Source: Brachionus plicatilis | Taxonomy: Eukaryota; Rotifera; Eurotatoria; Ploima; Brachionidae | NCBI GenBank assembly: GCA_010279815.1 | Contig: QEOQ01000573.1 | Coordinates: 326,145-390,144 of the forward strand | Length of the DNA: 64,000 nt | Direction of reading: 5' to 3' | Shown here: in pieces, positions 42,801 through 54,074 of the stretch | Position numbering within the stretch: the first letter of the stretch is position 1 | Layout: each line of letters begins with the position of its first letter | Position numbers and translations under genes: made by a program | Notes under the pieces: generated by a model | Seen by the model: only the letters and a program-made list of their open reading frames with translations | The model's database searches: none | Told to the model about the DNA's origin: nothing

Positions 42801-43762
42801 AGAAATGGAATATAATTTTGTTAAATTCAATGAAAAACAGCATAGATGCGAAGTGAAAAAAATTCTAAAACCTCATCTTTTGTTAGAAAAAGCGAATTCA
42901 CATTCAAATATAAAATATTTAAATTATGCCTTTAAAAAAAACTTACTATTTAAATTGACAATAGCTCCCTGCTCTGTGGGTCTTATCGATACTGATACTC
43001 CATCTATTTGGTCCAAACCAATGCCGATTTCTTTCCGGGCTTCATTTTTGTGAAAAAAATTTTTCCCAAAATTAAAGTATTCATCGCCACTCTTCATATT
43101 TTGAGTAAAAATCATTTGTAAAACATTATTAAGTTCTTCATTTGAGTTTTCTAGATTATTCAATTCAAACTCTGTTGGTCTATTTGCTTCTTGATAACAT
43201 GCTTTGAAAATTTTACGACTAGACTGAAACACATTTTCGAATTGAAACTAAAATTTAAAGATTCAAACTTTAATATTCATTTTGATAAAAAAAAACTGAC
43301 CTCTGTGAGATTTATTATTTCAGTGCAGTACATAATTTTTTTAAGATCATAAAGAATTTTATTTTCGTAAATAGGATTTTGTCTAAAAAATTCTTTCAAC
43401 ATTAATTTTCCTATCTTATTAGAAAGTACATCCTCTCCTTTTTCATTTTTTATCGCCACATCATACTGAAATATTTTAGATTTTTTTTCCAAGTGTAATT
43501 TGAAATGATTGACCAAAATTTTAAAATTTTTGCCAAGAGAAAATTTTTCTTTGGGCTTGGGCGTGAAGTTTATATCAATATTTGTGTAATCTTCCAAGAC
43601 ATCTGTTTTCTTGAACTCAAATTGTTCAATTGGCGGAACATTTTCTTCGGTATTTGGTTTTTGAGGTTGAACAATTTTTTCTTCATTCGGTTTTTGAGGG
43701 TGATTTCGGCGTGCACGGCCCAAACCACGACCTCTTCCTTTCGATCCATTATTTTGATTCAT
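39892..43762 (-). CDS. AGO: Argonaute protein, six exons
   Basis: Exons on the minus strand: 43762-43301, 43247-42947, 42637-42243, 41763-41096, 41047-40420, 40212-39892 (924 aa; all phases fit). The N-terminus is GRG-rich (SKGRGRGLGRARR). PAZ region and end: QHKFRQKNDP, ISVEEYFYQKY, LPLLSIGNQNHIPIEVCRL. MID keeps the 5'-phosphate pocket pattern: IYNTIKQIGD (Tyr and Lys), GIVTQCID (Gln), LKVNCKLGG (Lys). PIWI catalytic residues are predicted as Asp628 (GIDVNHP), Glu697 (GLETVYHL), Asp729 (FFRDGISDGQF) and Asp868 (APTYYADLC), a DEDD tetrad. About 25 extra Lys/Glu-rich residues follow DVNHP. Eukaryotic Argonautes use small RNAs to silence or cut targets; slicing is plausible here. The AGO rather than PIWI clade is suggested by SIAAVVGS and the C-terminal MFYI. 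Confidence 0.92.
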
Positions 43763-44404
43763 TTTTTATTTTAGATTTATGAAAAAAATTTTAATATAAA
43801 TACTAACCAAATTTCACTTAATTGTGAAATTTTACTTCTCTTTTTTTTTAATTTCATAATTAATAAAAATTATTCAAAGATTCGAGAAAACAGCATTATT
43901 TATATTTTTTAAGTTAAATCTCATATAAAGGAACACACCCTATGAGAAAAGTATTATGCCTGCAAATTATTTTTGATTTTAAATTTAAATAATCAAAAAA
44001 GTTTAGAAAATTTAAAGAGATTTTTTTTATTTTTTTTATTCATTGATATTTCTTGGTCCGTTTTTTTCTAGATTCTTAATATTCAGATTCTATTTACCCT
44101 GTTTATCCTGGTAATCATCTGTTTATTAAAGTGTTGGTATAGCATTGAGTTTTAGTAAAACAAGGCTTTGATTTAACTAGACCAAAATAAGAAAAGTGAA
44201 TTTTTTCTGACCGAAAATGATCCAGGACAGAAATTAGAAAGCTCAAATGAAATAAATAAATCCATTTATAAGCTTTGTTTTATCAATAAAAGGTTTCTAA
44301 AAAAGTTGCTCTCTGGGCCAATGTCGCATTTTTCAATTTTTCTAAATTATTGTTCATTTATGCCTATAAATTTTTCGGTTTCGGTCTCATTTTTTAAAAT
44401 TTAA
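43763..44404. other. Upstream region of the Argonaute gene
   Basis: AT-rich and without a gene. The Argonaute promoter should lie here, but no distinct element stands out. Confidence 0.4.
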
Positions 44405-46657
44405 CACTAGAAAGGCCACGGGTTTTTTAAGTTTTTTTTAAATGCATAAAAACTGGAAAAAAATTAAAACTGAAAAATATTTTTATTCGTCAATCTGAAA
44501 TTGCATAAAATTTATAATTTTAATGTTTTTGTTTGAAAATTATCAAAATTTAACGTCGAAAAAAAAAATATACATAAAAGCCCAAAGTGGGATTTTTAAA
44601 CCGACTGATATTTTTAGTTGATTTGGCACATCTAAAATAATAATTAATTACAATTTTTTAAAAATATTAAAAAATATATGGTTTAATTTTTTGTGTTTGA
44701 ATTACAAAATGTATCCAATGTTGAAATAACATTGAAAAGTGCGATTTTTAAATAATTTTTCAGTTTCAAATAATAAAATAATTTAGACTTAAGATTTGTG
44801 CTATGTTGATATTTAGGAAAGTTTTTTTAGTTTAAAAAACTATCTACGCTCTGTTTTCCATTTTTTATAAATTGAGTATATGTTAATATACATCAAACGA
44901 ACTTAAATTACCACTAAAGTCAAAATTTTTAAAGAAAAAAACAAAGTTTTTCGGTTCAGTTAGGTGAACTATGGTTCATCTTTTAGTTGGACAATTTTTG
45001 TTCCCAGATTTAAGTAGAGAGATGATTTGGGTATTTTGGATTGTAATACCAGCTCAACTAGATCATAGCAAATGCTATTTCTAAAGCTCCTTCAAAATTA
45101 AAAAAAAACATGAAAATTATTAACTTTTTTTTTTTTAATATTATTTATTTTTTTAATGAATTTAAATAGATGAAGTGCTAATCAGTCTCTTGAGGCATGG
45201 GCACTATAGCCTATTGATTAACCTTGAAATTGAAATTGTCTATCTTTTTTTTCATTTTATTTTATCTTATTAAACTTTATTTTTAGTTTTTTGTTTCATA
45301 TATTTTATTTTGAAGTTTGGTAAAGTTAAAGATAAAAAAATAAATAACAAATAAATAATTTAAAAGTTAAAAAAAGAATTTTCAATATTTTTTTTCAAAT
45401 TTCGAAATAAAAATTAATCTCATTTAATTTCACTAAAGAGTTTAATTTCAAATACGAAAATGCATGCAATATTAACTTAAAATTATTTTTTTATTTGAAA
45501 GTGAAAAAAATATTTAAAACATCGCACTTTTTCAATGTTATTTCAACATTGGATACATTTTATAATTCAAACACAAAAAATTAAACCATATCTAACATAA
45601 AATAAAAGTTTATTGGCAAAAAAAATCTTAAATTTGACTTAATTATAGCAGAATTTGAAAGTACAGTACATCTTAAAACTAACTTCATCGCTTTCTTTTC
45701 CTTTCCTCTTCCTTTCCTCTTCCTCTCTTCTTCCTCACTTATTCCTTTCCTCTTCCTTTCCTCTTCCTCTCTTCTTCCTCACTTCTTCCTTTCCTCTTCC
45801 TCACTTCTTCCTTTCCTCTTCCTCTTCCTCTTCCTCTTCCTTTCCTCTTCCTTTCCTCTTCCTTTCCTCTTCCTTTCCTCTTCCTTTCCTCTTCCTTTCC
45901 TCTTCCTTTCCTCTTCCTTTCCTCTTCCTTTCCTCTTCCTCACTAGGATGAAGAGAAATTGAAGAAAATAATAAATTATGCTAATTCATATATTTAGATG
46001 ATACTATTGGCTACAACAGGCAAATAAAATTAAGTAAAATAAATTGATCAAAATAACGATTCAATTGTTAGTTGCTTGCCGTATGGAATAGTTTCATTTA
46101 AATATTGGAGATTATAAATTAGCATAATTTATTATATTCTTTATTTTTCTTTTTTTCAAGAGAGGAAGAGGAGAGGAAGAGGAAAGGAAGAGGAAAGGAA
46201 GAGGAAAGGAAGAGGAAAGGAAGAGGAAAGGAAGAGGAAAGGAAGAGGAAGAGGAAGAGGAAGAGGAAAGGAAGAAGTGAGGAAGAGGAAAGGAAGAAGT
46301 GAGGAAGAAGAGAGGAAGAGGAAAGGAAGAGGAAAGGAATAAGTGAGGAAGAAGAGAGGAAGAGGAAAGGAAGAGGAAAGGAAGAGGAAAGGAAGAGGAA
46401 AGGAAGAGGAAAGGAAGAGGAAAAGGAAAAGGAAGAGGAAGAGGAAGAGGAAGAGGAAAGGAAGAAGTGAGGAAGAGGAAAGGAAGAAGTGAGGAAGAGG
46501 AAAGGAAGAGGAAAGGAATAAGTGAGGAAGAAGAGAGGAAGAGGAAAGGAAGAGGAGAGGAAAGAAATCGATGAAGTTAGTTTTAAGATGTACTGTATCA
46601 CCATATTTTTAAACCCAAATTGGGCTTTTACGGTTTAAAAAGTAAGCTTTTCTAGTG
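44405..46657. mobile_element. Non-autonomous piggyBac-like element with internal inverted repeats
   Basis: Begins CACTAGAAAGGCC and ends with CTTTTCTAGTG, each bordered by TTAA (44401-44404 and 46658-46661), the piggyBac target. Inner inverted repeats pair 44675-44770 with 45500-45590 (shared ACAAAATGTATCCAATGTTG). AAAAGCCCAAAGTGGG near 44577 pairs with sequence near 46612-46630. No transposase ORF. It contains a later insertion at 45664-46595. Confidence 0.8.
45664..46595. mobile_element. TA-flanked element filled with inverted polypyrimidine/polypurine minisatellites
   Basis: The ends CAGTACATCTTAAAACTAAC and its complement are bordered by TA. Just inside each end lie long arrays of 11-bp TTCCTTTCCTC units and variants (about 45690-45945) and the complementary GAGGAAAGGAA arrays (about 46155-46560), separated by about 200 bp of unique DNA. 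The two arrays face each other, so the element can fold into a long hairpin. A degenerate relative is at 27746-27889. Confidence 0.85.
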
Positions 46658-46661
46658 TTAA

Positions 46662-47940
46662 AATAAAAATTTAAACAACATAAAACTTTTTGAAATTTTT
46701 TTTTACTTACACCAAGAGACATGTTGTAAGCTTGCTAAAAGAAATTTAGATTATGACAAATTTTAAAACCTAATGGACTGTTATGTTTTATACATTTTGA
46801 ATCATTTCCACCAGAGTGTTTTCAAGTCAAGTTAAGACTTGATTTGACTCTTTGTAGTAAGACTTAAAAAATACAAATGAAATTTTTTTTTTTTATTTTT
46901 GTCCCAAAATTCACAATGCCTCAACATTACTCGAGAGTAAAAGAAACAAAACAAAACAGCAAAAAAACAACGGAAAAATATAAAAAATGAGTAAATTCTT
47001 GAAATCAAAAATAAAAATTATTTGATTACTAAATTTATTAAATACATATGCATTTTCAAGAATTTACTCATTTTTTAAATTTTTCTGTTTTTTCTTTGCG
47101 CTTATAGTCCGCTTTTTTCCCATTTTGAATGCGTTAGAACAATCAAGATTTTTTACTGCTTTTAATTGTTTTTTTTTCTCCGGTAACTTAGTATGCTCTT
47201 CCACATATAATTTTAAAAAAATTGATTCATCAAATTATTTTCTCTTTACCACGACCACTACTCAGCTAAAGAAATAAAGAAAAAAATTGCTAAAAAATGA
47301 CTAAAAATTTCATTTATTGCTGAAGAAAAAGTGAGATTTTTGGAAACAACATAGATATCAAATAAATTATTAAGAAAATGTTTTTTTAGAGATAAATCAA
47401 AAGCGTTTGATTCAAGGTATCAATCAAATTTTCTATTTTCCCGCTTTTAATATTTAAAATATAAAAGATTTTGTAACAATTTTTTATTTCAAACTTTTTC
47501 AATTAAATTAAATATTTAAAATTAAATTTTTTTTTTGAAAAAATGAATTGTTAATCAGTCATTTTTAGAGAGAGTCGCAAGACATGTGATTGTTTTGTGA
47601 AATTTAAAAGAAATAATTTAGAAAATAAGTTTACTAAACAATTATGAGACTTGTTATAAAATAAAATAAATCTCATTAAAAAAATTTAAAAAAATCTTTG
47701 ATCAACTTTTAGTTGTAAATAATTGAATGAAAAAATAAGTAGAATTTATTTTAAAATTGCATCTTAGATAGCCTTGAAAAAACTGGTTGATGAATTTTAA
47801 ATTCATGCATTCTGAATTAAAAATTTTTTTTACAAAATTAAGCTTTTACAATATTTTGATGGGCTTGGTTAACTAATTTAAAATTCAATTTTAGATATTA
47901 AATAAAAGCTCCTTTAAAATTAAACACTCGTTTTCAAAAT
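46662..47940. other. Intergenic DNA with a stem-loop
   Basis: No gene. 46960-47005 and 47052-47100 form an inverted repeat with core AATGAGTAAATTCTTGAAA. Around 46815-46870 there is AAGTC-rich sequence like the element at 39431. Confidence 0.5.
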
Positions 47941-47943
47941 AAA

Positions 47944-48861
47944 ATGGAAAACATAAATATTTCATTGCCATGTGGTTTTTCTGCCAAATACAAAGACATT
48001 TTTTACAACAGTGACAAATTTTCATGCCCTGTTTGCAAATCAAATGACATAACGAGCCAAGAGTGCCTAAATATGGCAAAAAAAAAGCTGCTAATTCATG
48101 ACATTAATCTTGATCTAAAAAAGAATATTTTCACGCAGTGTCTCAAAAATTTTGAAATCTGTAAAACTGACCCAAAAAGTTTTATCGATGAAAGCTACGA
48201 AAATTTAAAGAATCAACTTGATATTCGTCGGGAGGAAATTAAATTAATAGTGGATAAAAAAATTGATGATTATTATGAAAATTTATTAAAAATCATCGAA
48301 GAAGAAAAAGAAACAAAATTAAACGAATTTGAAGTAAAAATACGACAAATCTCTTCACTAGCGCAAGAAATATCCGATCTAAAAATTGATCAAACTGCGA
48401 ACATAATTCAAAAATTAGATATTATCAATAATTATTGTGTAAAGATTCATGATGGCATTAAATTTTTAAATACGACCAAAAATAATCTAAAGGTTAATAA
48501 CTGCATTTTTAATCAAGGTAACGATGATTGGGATGTAACAAATTTATTTGGAAAATTAGATTGGAAAGAAGAGACAAAAACTGGAATAGTTAAATGGTTC
48601 AATGTGAAAGATGGATATGGTTTCATTGCTCGAAATGATACTAATGAGGAAATATTTGTGCATCAGAGTGCCATTGTGAAAAAGAATACAAATCAAAAAA
48701 GGAAAAGTTTAGCTGATGGTGAACAAGTTGAATTTGATATTGTAGTGGGAGAAAAAGGCTTAGAAGCTGCTAATGTGACTGGTCCAAATGGTCAATCTGT
48801 TCAAGGATCAATTCATGCAATTAATAAAAAAAATAATAAGAAGAAACGAGGCAAACAATAA
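47944..48861 (+). CDS. Zinc-finger/coiled-coil/cold-shock protein lacking MATH (family member I)
   Basis: Intact 305-aa ORF. Finger: [30 protein letters not shown]; the family His is Asn here, so zinc binding is doubtful. The coiled coil contains [18 protein letters not shown]. At [11 protein letters not shown] the protein passes straight into a cold-shock domain: [51 protein letters not shown]. It ends in a basic tail ([12 protein letters not shown]). The aromatic RNA-binding positions of RNP1/RNP2 are kept. Compared with the locus at 57898-59310, which has the same cold-shock type, the whole MATH domain is missing without loss of frame. Confidence 0.85.
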   Translation: MENINISLPCGFSAKYKDIFYNSDKFSCPVCKSNDITSQECLNMAKKKLLIHDINLDLKKNIFTQCLKNFEICKTDPKSFIDESYENLKNQLDIRREEIKLIVDKKIDDYYENLLKIIEEEKETKLNEFEVKIRQISSLAQEISDLKIDQTANIIQKLDIINNYCVKIHDGIKFLNTTKNNLKVNNCIFNQGNDDWDVTNLFGKLDWKEETKTGIVKWFNVKDGYGFIARNDTNEEIFVHQSAIVKKNTNQKRKSLADGEQVEFDIVVGEKGLEAANVTGPNGQSVQGSIHAINKKNNKKKRGKQ

Positions 48862-49934
48862 TTTTGTTCAAGTTAAAAACAAATTAGAAGATTAATTTGA
48901 TTTAATAATTTCCAGTAAAAATTTTAATAAATATTTTTTTTAATATGATTTTTATATAATTTGAATTTAAATTTAGCCGATCTCGAATAATTCAAACTGA
49001 TTAAAAACGGTAAAATTTAAAGATTTGGTGTTGTGAAATTCAAATTCAAATCGAACAAAATTTTTAAATTTTTTGAAAAATTGAAATTAAAATTAATAAA
49101 AAATATTAGAAAAATACAGCAAAAAAGTGCAACATAAATTGTTGCACCTTTTTCCCTAAAATAAATTTTTTATTTTATTTTTTTGTTAATCAAATCAATA
49201 ATCTATTTAAATCTAATTAATTCTTTTCTTTTTTTATATGAGAAAAATTATTAAAGAAAAAAATGTGCATCAAAGTAAGTTGCACTATTGTTAAAGAATT
49301 TTTTCTAATATTTTTAATTAACTTTAATTTTAATTTATAGAAAAATGAAGAATTTTTGTTCAATTTGTATTTTAAATTCACAATGCCAAGGAATTAGACT
49401 TAATTTTTTAATTAAGATTGCCATTTTTTTCATTATGCTTGGCGTAATCAAATGACTAGTTTACTTAATTTTTAAAATTTCAAAATCGAATAAAAAAATT
49501 TATTTTTAAAATAATAAATTGCTTTTAAAAGATCGATTTCGATTTACGAGCAACCTCATTATATTATTATATTACACTTTCGCAAGAAAATTATAGAGTT
49601 TATAAAAAAGTGCGTCTTAATTGATCCATAAGACTACTAAATTATAATTTTAAAACATTTAATTTTTTAAATATTTTCCTCTTTTACTTATTTTTTTTAA
49701 TAAATTTTTTCAATGATTCCTGTCAATGTTTTTTTGTTGAGTCATAATATAAATTATATTAAAAATAAATAAAATTAAGCCTAAACTATTTGTTTTTTAA
49801 GTTCATCTAAAAAAATGTTTATGTTATTTATAGAAAATGGATATATACTAAATATTAAAATTAATTAGCTCATTTAAATAAATTTTATTTAAATTTAATG
49901 CGGCACTTTTAATTTAGCAAATTTACCTGAAAAA
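48862..49934. other. Intergenic DNA
   Basis: No gene; contains the dispersed repeat copy at 49115-49390 (see 35230). Confidence 0.5.
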
Positions 49935-50005
49935 GCGTCAGTGGTGTAGTGGTATCATTGCTTCTTCCCAAGCAGCAGATCCGGGTTCGATACCCGGCTG
50001 ACGCA
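49935..50005 (+). tRNA. tRNA-Gly (anticodon CCC)
   Basis: 71 nt folding as a cloverleaf: acceptor GCGTCAG with CTGACGC, D-loop TGGTGTAGTGGTA, anticodon loop TTCCCAA and T-arm CCGGGTTCGATACCCGG, with discriminator A. The anticodon stem has one T-C mismatch (GCTTC with GCAGC). The A box (TGGTGTAGTGG) and B box (GGGTTCGATAC) for RNA polymerase III are present, and TTTTT-type termination is not far downstream (50010). No intron. Confidence 0.93.
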
Positions 50006-50791
50006 AATCTTTTTGTGGAACTGAATCAATAAAGAAAGAAGCCAATAAAATATGCACAGTATTTTATGTTGGAAAAATTATAAAAAATACATATTTGCTT
50101 AAATTCATTGAATCAAAATAAAAAAGAATTTTGATAATAGCGAACACTGAGTTAGTAATATTAGTTGAAATGCCAAGATTGTATTAAAAGATAATTATTA
50201 TCATAGAAATAACTTCAAAATTTCAATCGTTCACAGATTGCAAACAAGACAAATTCCATAATGAGCCCCATTAACCACATGCTCCAAAGACATATTTTAC
50301 CCTTTGGCCAACAGTTTAGTTTAATAACGCTTAATTCAGCAACGCTTGAGATTTTTGTCAAAAATTAAAAATAAATAAAAAATAAAAAATTGCATTTTTT
50401 TTAGATTTCATCTAACGCAACCAATTGAATACAATAAAATAAAATTTTTATATTTTTCAAAAAAATGAAAAGGCTTTCCTGCTGCATTAGACTTAAATAT
50501 TTTGTTATTTCATATTTTTAGGCAAACAATAATCAGGTGAATAACAAGGATTTAGATCTTTCGTCATCTCATTCAAAAAAATAAAATCTGTACCAAAAAA
50601 AGCTGAAAAATAATTTCAACCTGAAGCAAACTAAAAAAATTAATTAATTAACTAATTTAATTAATTAATATATTAAAATAATAATTATTTTTAAATTTTG
50701 AAAGAAACTACAGGAAGAAAAAAATTTACTTTATCGTCCATTTCTCATATTTTTTTGATAGTCTTAAATTTAATTATTTCCGAGTAAGCAA

Positions 50792-50811
50792 GTCTCTATG
50801 GCGCAATCGGC

Positions 50812-50848
<37 letters not shown>

Positions 50849-50865
50849 GAATCCACCTAGGGACG
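50792..50865 (+). tRNA. tRNA-Asn (anticodon GTT)
   Basis: 74 nt cloverleaf: acceptor GTCTCTA with TAGGGAC, anticodon loop CTGTTAA, T-arm GGTGGTTCGAATCCACC. The internal polymerase III B box GGTTCGAATCC is present and a run of T follows directly (50869). No intron. The 780 bp between the two tRNA genes show no other gene. Confidence 0.95.
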
Positions 50866-50869
50866 AATT

Positions 50870-51600
50870 TTTTTATAGACAGTTGTTTAACAGATGCACT
50901 TCTAATAACATTTTCTCAAAAAAATGATGTTTTTGTATAAAATGAAGTATAAAATCTACCTGGAAATGTGATTAATAATTAAATTGTTTTTAAGCAATTA
51001 AATTATTTATCACAATATTTAATTAAAATATATTCTTATAGACATTGAAAGACTTTCACCGTATGCCTCGGGTCAACATCAAAATCAAGTTTTTTTTAGT
51101 TAAATAAAGATTACAAATATTATTTTGTGTAAAAAAATTTTAAATAAAATAATTTTAATAATCTTTTTATCTTATTAAATTTGTGGCCATGTATCAAAAT
51201 TTTTATTTTTTCAAAAAATGGAAAACCAAAAATGATTTTTTTCGTTTGGCGCTACTGAATTGAAACAAAAAGATGAAAGTTATTCAAATTAAAAAATTAA
51301 TTTTAATTAATATGGAATTTAAAACTCGACCTGGAAATGTGATTAATAATTTAATGTTTTTTTAGACAGAGATGATTAAATAAAATATATTCTAAATGAC
51401 ATTAATTGTGACTCAAGTCATGATTTTTGAAAAATTTCTTTTAATACAGATACGGACTTTTAGTTTGGTTACGAGCAAAAATCTGAAACAAAAAAAAAAG
51501 AATAGGAAAATTTTATTTCCATATATTTATCTGATATTGGCCAAAAATAAGTAATTAAATTCAAATTAAAAATGAATCATATTTTGAATTTTTTTATGAA
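50870..51600. other. Intergenic DNA with a diverged direct repeat
   Basis: About 50958-51045 and 51328-51402 are diverged direct repeats (ACCTGGAAATGTGATTAATA at the start of both). Nothing else recognised. Confidence 0.5.
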
Positions 51601-51607
51601 AAATTCT

Positions 51608-51618
51608 TATATAAATAG
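51608..51618 (+). promoter_or_regulatory. TATA box of the chitinase gene
   Basis: TATATAAATAG lies 42 bp before the chitinase ATG. A start site about 30 bp downstream would give a leader of roughly 10-15 nt. The trailing G/AAGG context is distinct from the AT background. Confidence 0.55.
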
Positions 51619-51649
51619 AAGGAAACAATTTTGAAGTTAACACTTAAAA

Positions 51650-53426
51650 ATGAAACTAATTTTACTAGGCATTATTTTTTCTGGCATAAATGTCATCTAT
51701 TGTGAGCAAAGAGTGGTATGTTATTTTACCAATTGGTCTCAGTACCGTACAGGTGTTGGAAAATACTTACCAGAAGATATTGATCCATTTTTATGCACCC
51801 ATATCATGTACTCATTTGCCAAAATAGTCAATAACAAACTAGAGCCATATGAATGGAACGATGATTCAAATGAATGGTCAAAAGGTCTTTATGAAAGAAC
51901 AAACGATCTGAAAAAAATAAATCCAAATCTGAAAGTGATGCTGGCTGTCGGTGGGTGGAATATGGGTACCGCTCCATTCATTAGCGTTGTATCAAGTGAT
52001 GCAAATATTCAGAGTTTTGTTGACACAAGTGTGATCTACTTGAAAGAAAGAAATTTTGATGGACTTGATTTAGACTGGGAATACCCTGGTAAAGTTTTTT
52101 AAATTCAAGTTTTAGCTAAATTCTAATTTATTTTTAAAAAAGAGGGATATAAAAGTCAATTTACTAGATTGGTCAAGGTAAAAGATTTTAAGATTAAAAA
52201 AAAATAAATAAAAATTATTTTTTTCACAAAAAGGCGCTTAAAAGTAGATTTGTGAGTGAAAATTTATTACTTAGTGCTGCAGTGGCTGCCGGTAAAAGTA
52301 AAATTGATTCTTCTTATGATTTACCTGAATTGTCCAAGTAATTTTATTAAAATTTTTTAAACCAAATTTTTTTTTATGCCAAAAGAAATCTTGATTTTTT
52401 GAATGTAATGTCCTATGTAAATAGAAAAATTAATTAATTTAAATAATATTTTTGCTAAACAGCTTAATTAAATAAGGATTATCATGGTTCTTGGGATAAA
52501 AATACAGACCACAATGCCCCATTATATAGTCCATCAACATTGAATGTCGATTTTACCATATCCTATTACATTCAATTAGGATTTTCAGCTGAAAAGATAA
52601 ATCTCGGCTTGGCAACATATGGAAGATCCTTTACTCTGTCAGATCCAAACCAAAATTCCGTAGGGTCCCAAATTTCTGGACCAGGCATCGCTCAAACAGT
52701 TACAAAATTTATTTCAAGAGAATTATTTTTTTATTTTTTAAATTTAGTTCACAAGAAAAGTTGGTTTTTCAGCTTATTATGAAATATGTTCTAAATCATG
52801 GACCAAAGCGTATGATTTTCAAAGTAAAGTTCCATACATGTATTCAGGCAATCAATGGATCTCATATGATGATTCTGATAGTTTGAAACAAAAAGTCGAG
52901 TACGCAAAATTCAAAAATCTTGGAGGAATCATGTTTTGGGTATTTTAGGAAGTTGTTTTTTGTTTGATTTTTTTGAAAGTAAATTTTAAAGGCTATCGAT
53001 TTGGATGATTTCTCAGGTTCAGTTTGTGGACAAGGAAGATATCCATTGATTAATTCAGCCAAAGAAAATTTTTTATCTTCTTCAAATATTCTATCAACTT
53101 CGTCGACAGAAATTCGTGTCAAAAGTTCATCATCTTCTTCATCTTCGACATCGAAAATCCCCGGCAGTACTTCAAAATCAACAACTTCTACTCGAACAAC
53201 CTCCAGAGTTGATAATGACATTGGCAAAACGCAACCAGCAGAAAACTTGTGTTTCAACCGAGATGGATATTATCCAGACATCAAGAGTGGTTGTCAAAAG
53301 TTTTATGTTTGTGTTTATTATGGAACTCAACACCAACAGATTCATTATTTTGACTGTCCAAAGGGAATGCTTTTTGATACAGTTAATGGAATTTGCAATC
53401 ATGAAAATTTGGTTAAATGTGATTAA
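51650..53426 (+). CDS. Secreted GH18 chitinase with C-terminal chitin-binding domain, seven exons
   Basis: Exons 51650-52088, 52143-52177, 52234-52337, 52386-52416, 52477-52698, 52748-52939, 52992-53426 (485 aa; phases fit). A signal peptide of about 18 residues ends at VIYC. GH18 signatures: VMLAVGGWN; catalytic FDGLDLDWEYP (DxxDxDxE, acid Glu144); NVMSY-DYHGSWD; LATYGRSFTL; GFSAYYEIC; GGIMFWAIDLDDFSG. A Ser/Thr-rich linker (SSSSSSSSTSKIPGSTSKST) leads to a six-cysteine peritrophin-A/CBM14 domain (CFNRDGYYPDIKSGCQKFYV to NLVKCD). The enzyme should hydrolyse chitin outside the cell, in cuticle, egg shell or gut lining. Exons 2 and 4 are only 35 and 31 nt. Join 1-2 gives EYPEGYKSQF, where EYPG is more usual. 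It has a good TATA box. Confidence 0.93.
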
Positions 53427-53599
53427 TAATTTGATTATTAAGCTAATTTAAATTTGATTTTTTTTTTTACAATGATTTAATATTTTTTTATCTTAAACGC
53501 ATTTAAAAAATTTCTATTAAAATTTAATTTTTAACAAAATAAAAATTTTAAATTCGCTAAATTTTTTGACAAAAATTGGGTCATAATATTTTTAAAATA

Positions 53600-53780
53600 C
53601 AGTGTTTAAAGTTAAACTGTATAATGGGTAAGATTACGTTATTTTACGTAATTTTACGTCAGAAAATGTAAGCTTACGTTATATTACATCAGTTTAAGTA
53701 AGTTTGGCCGAAAACGCTTACGGCCAAAAAAAATTGAATTTTAGAGTAAAAAGTGGAAAATAAATAAAAAACATTTGAAT
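53600..53780 (+). repeat. Dispersed inverted-terminus element, copy 3 (partial)
   Basis: Starts CAGTGTTTAAAGTTAAACTG after TA, then GGGTAAGATTACGTTATTTT and an AAACGCTTACGGCC core, matching the elements at 38743 and 19150 in order. Confidence 0.5.
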
Positions 53781-53844
53781 TTCATAAAAAAATTTTTGAA
53801 AAAAAACCATGGATTGACATTGAACTTAAAAATAAAAATTAATA

Positions 53845-53975
53845 TGCAAAAAAAGTGTCCTTTTGTGTCCTTTTGTGTACTTTTGTTATGAATCCTTTTT
53901 TCCCTGGCAAAAAAAGTGTCCTTTTGTTATGAATCTTTTTATTCCTAGCAAAAAAATTGTCCTTTTGTGTACTTT
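53845..53975. repeat. Short tandem array of a 50-60 bp unit
   Basis: GCAAAAAAAGTGTCCTTTTG followed by TTATGAATCCTTTTT recurs about three times with internal TGTCCTTTTG repeats. No coding sense. Confidence 0.7.
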
Positions 53976-54074
53976 TGTAATTGACCTTTATAATTCCAGT
54001 ATATTAACCAAAAATTTAGGAAAAAATTATCTGAGTTAAATAAATCTAATTTCAAATTAAACCATATTTTGACT

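Noticed and set aside
27774..46560. Regular repeat arrays considered as CRISPR
   Set aside because: Units are 11 bp without unique spacers, and the genome is clearly eukaryotic with introns.
45655..46604. Long Phe/Leu/Ser frames
   Set aside because: Translations of the pyrimidine minisatellite; low complexity on both strands.
39892..51650. Functional operon linking Argonaute with the cold-shock genes
   Set aside because: Genes are on both strands with several kb and transposons between them; proximity alone in an animal genome is not evidence of a shared system.
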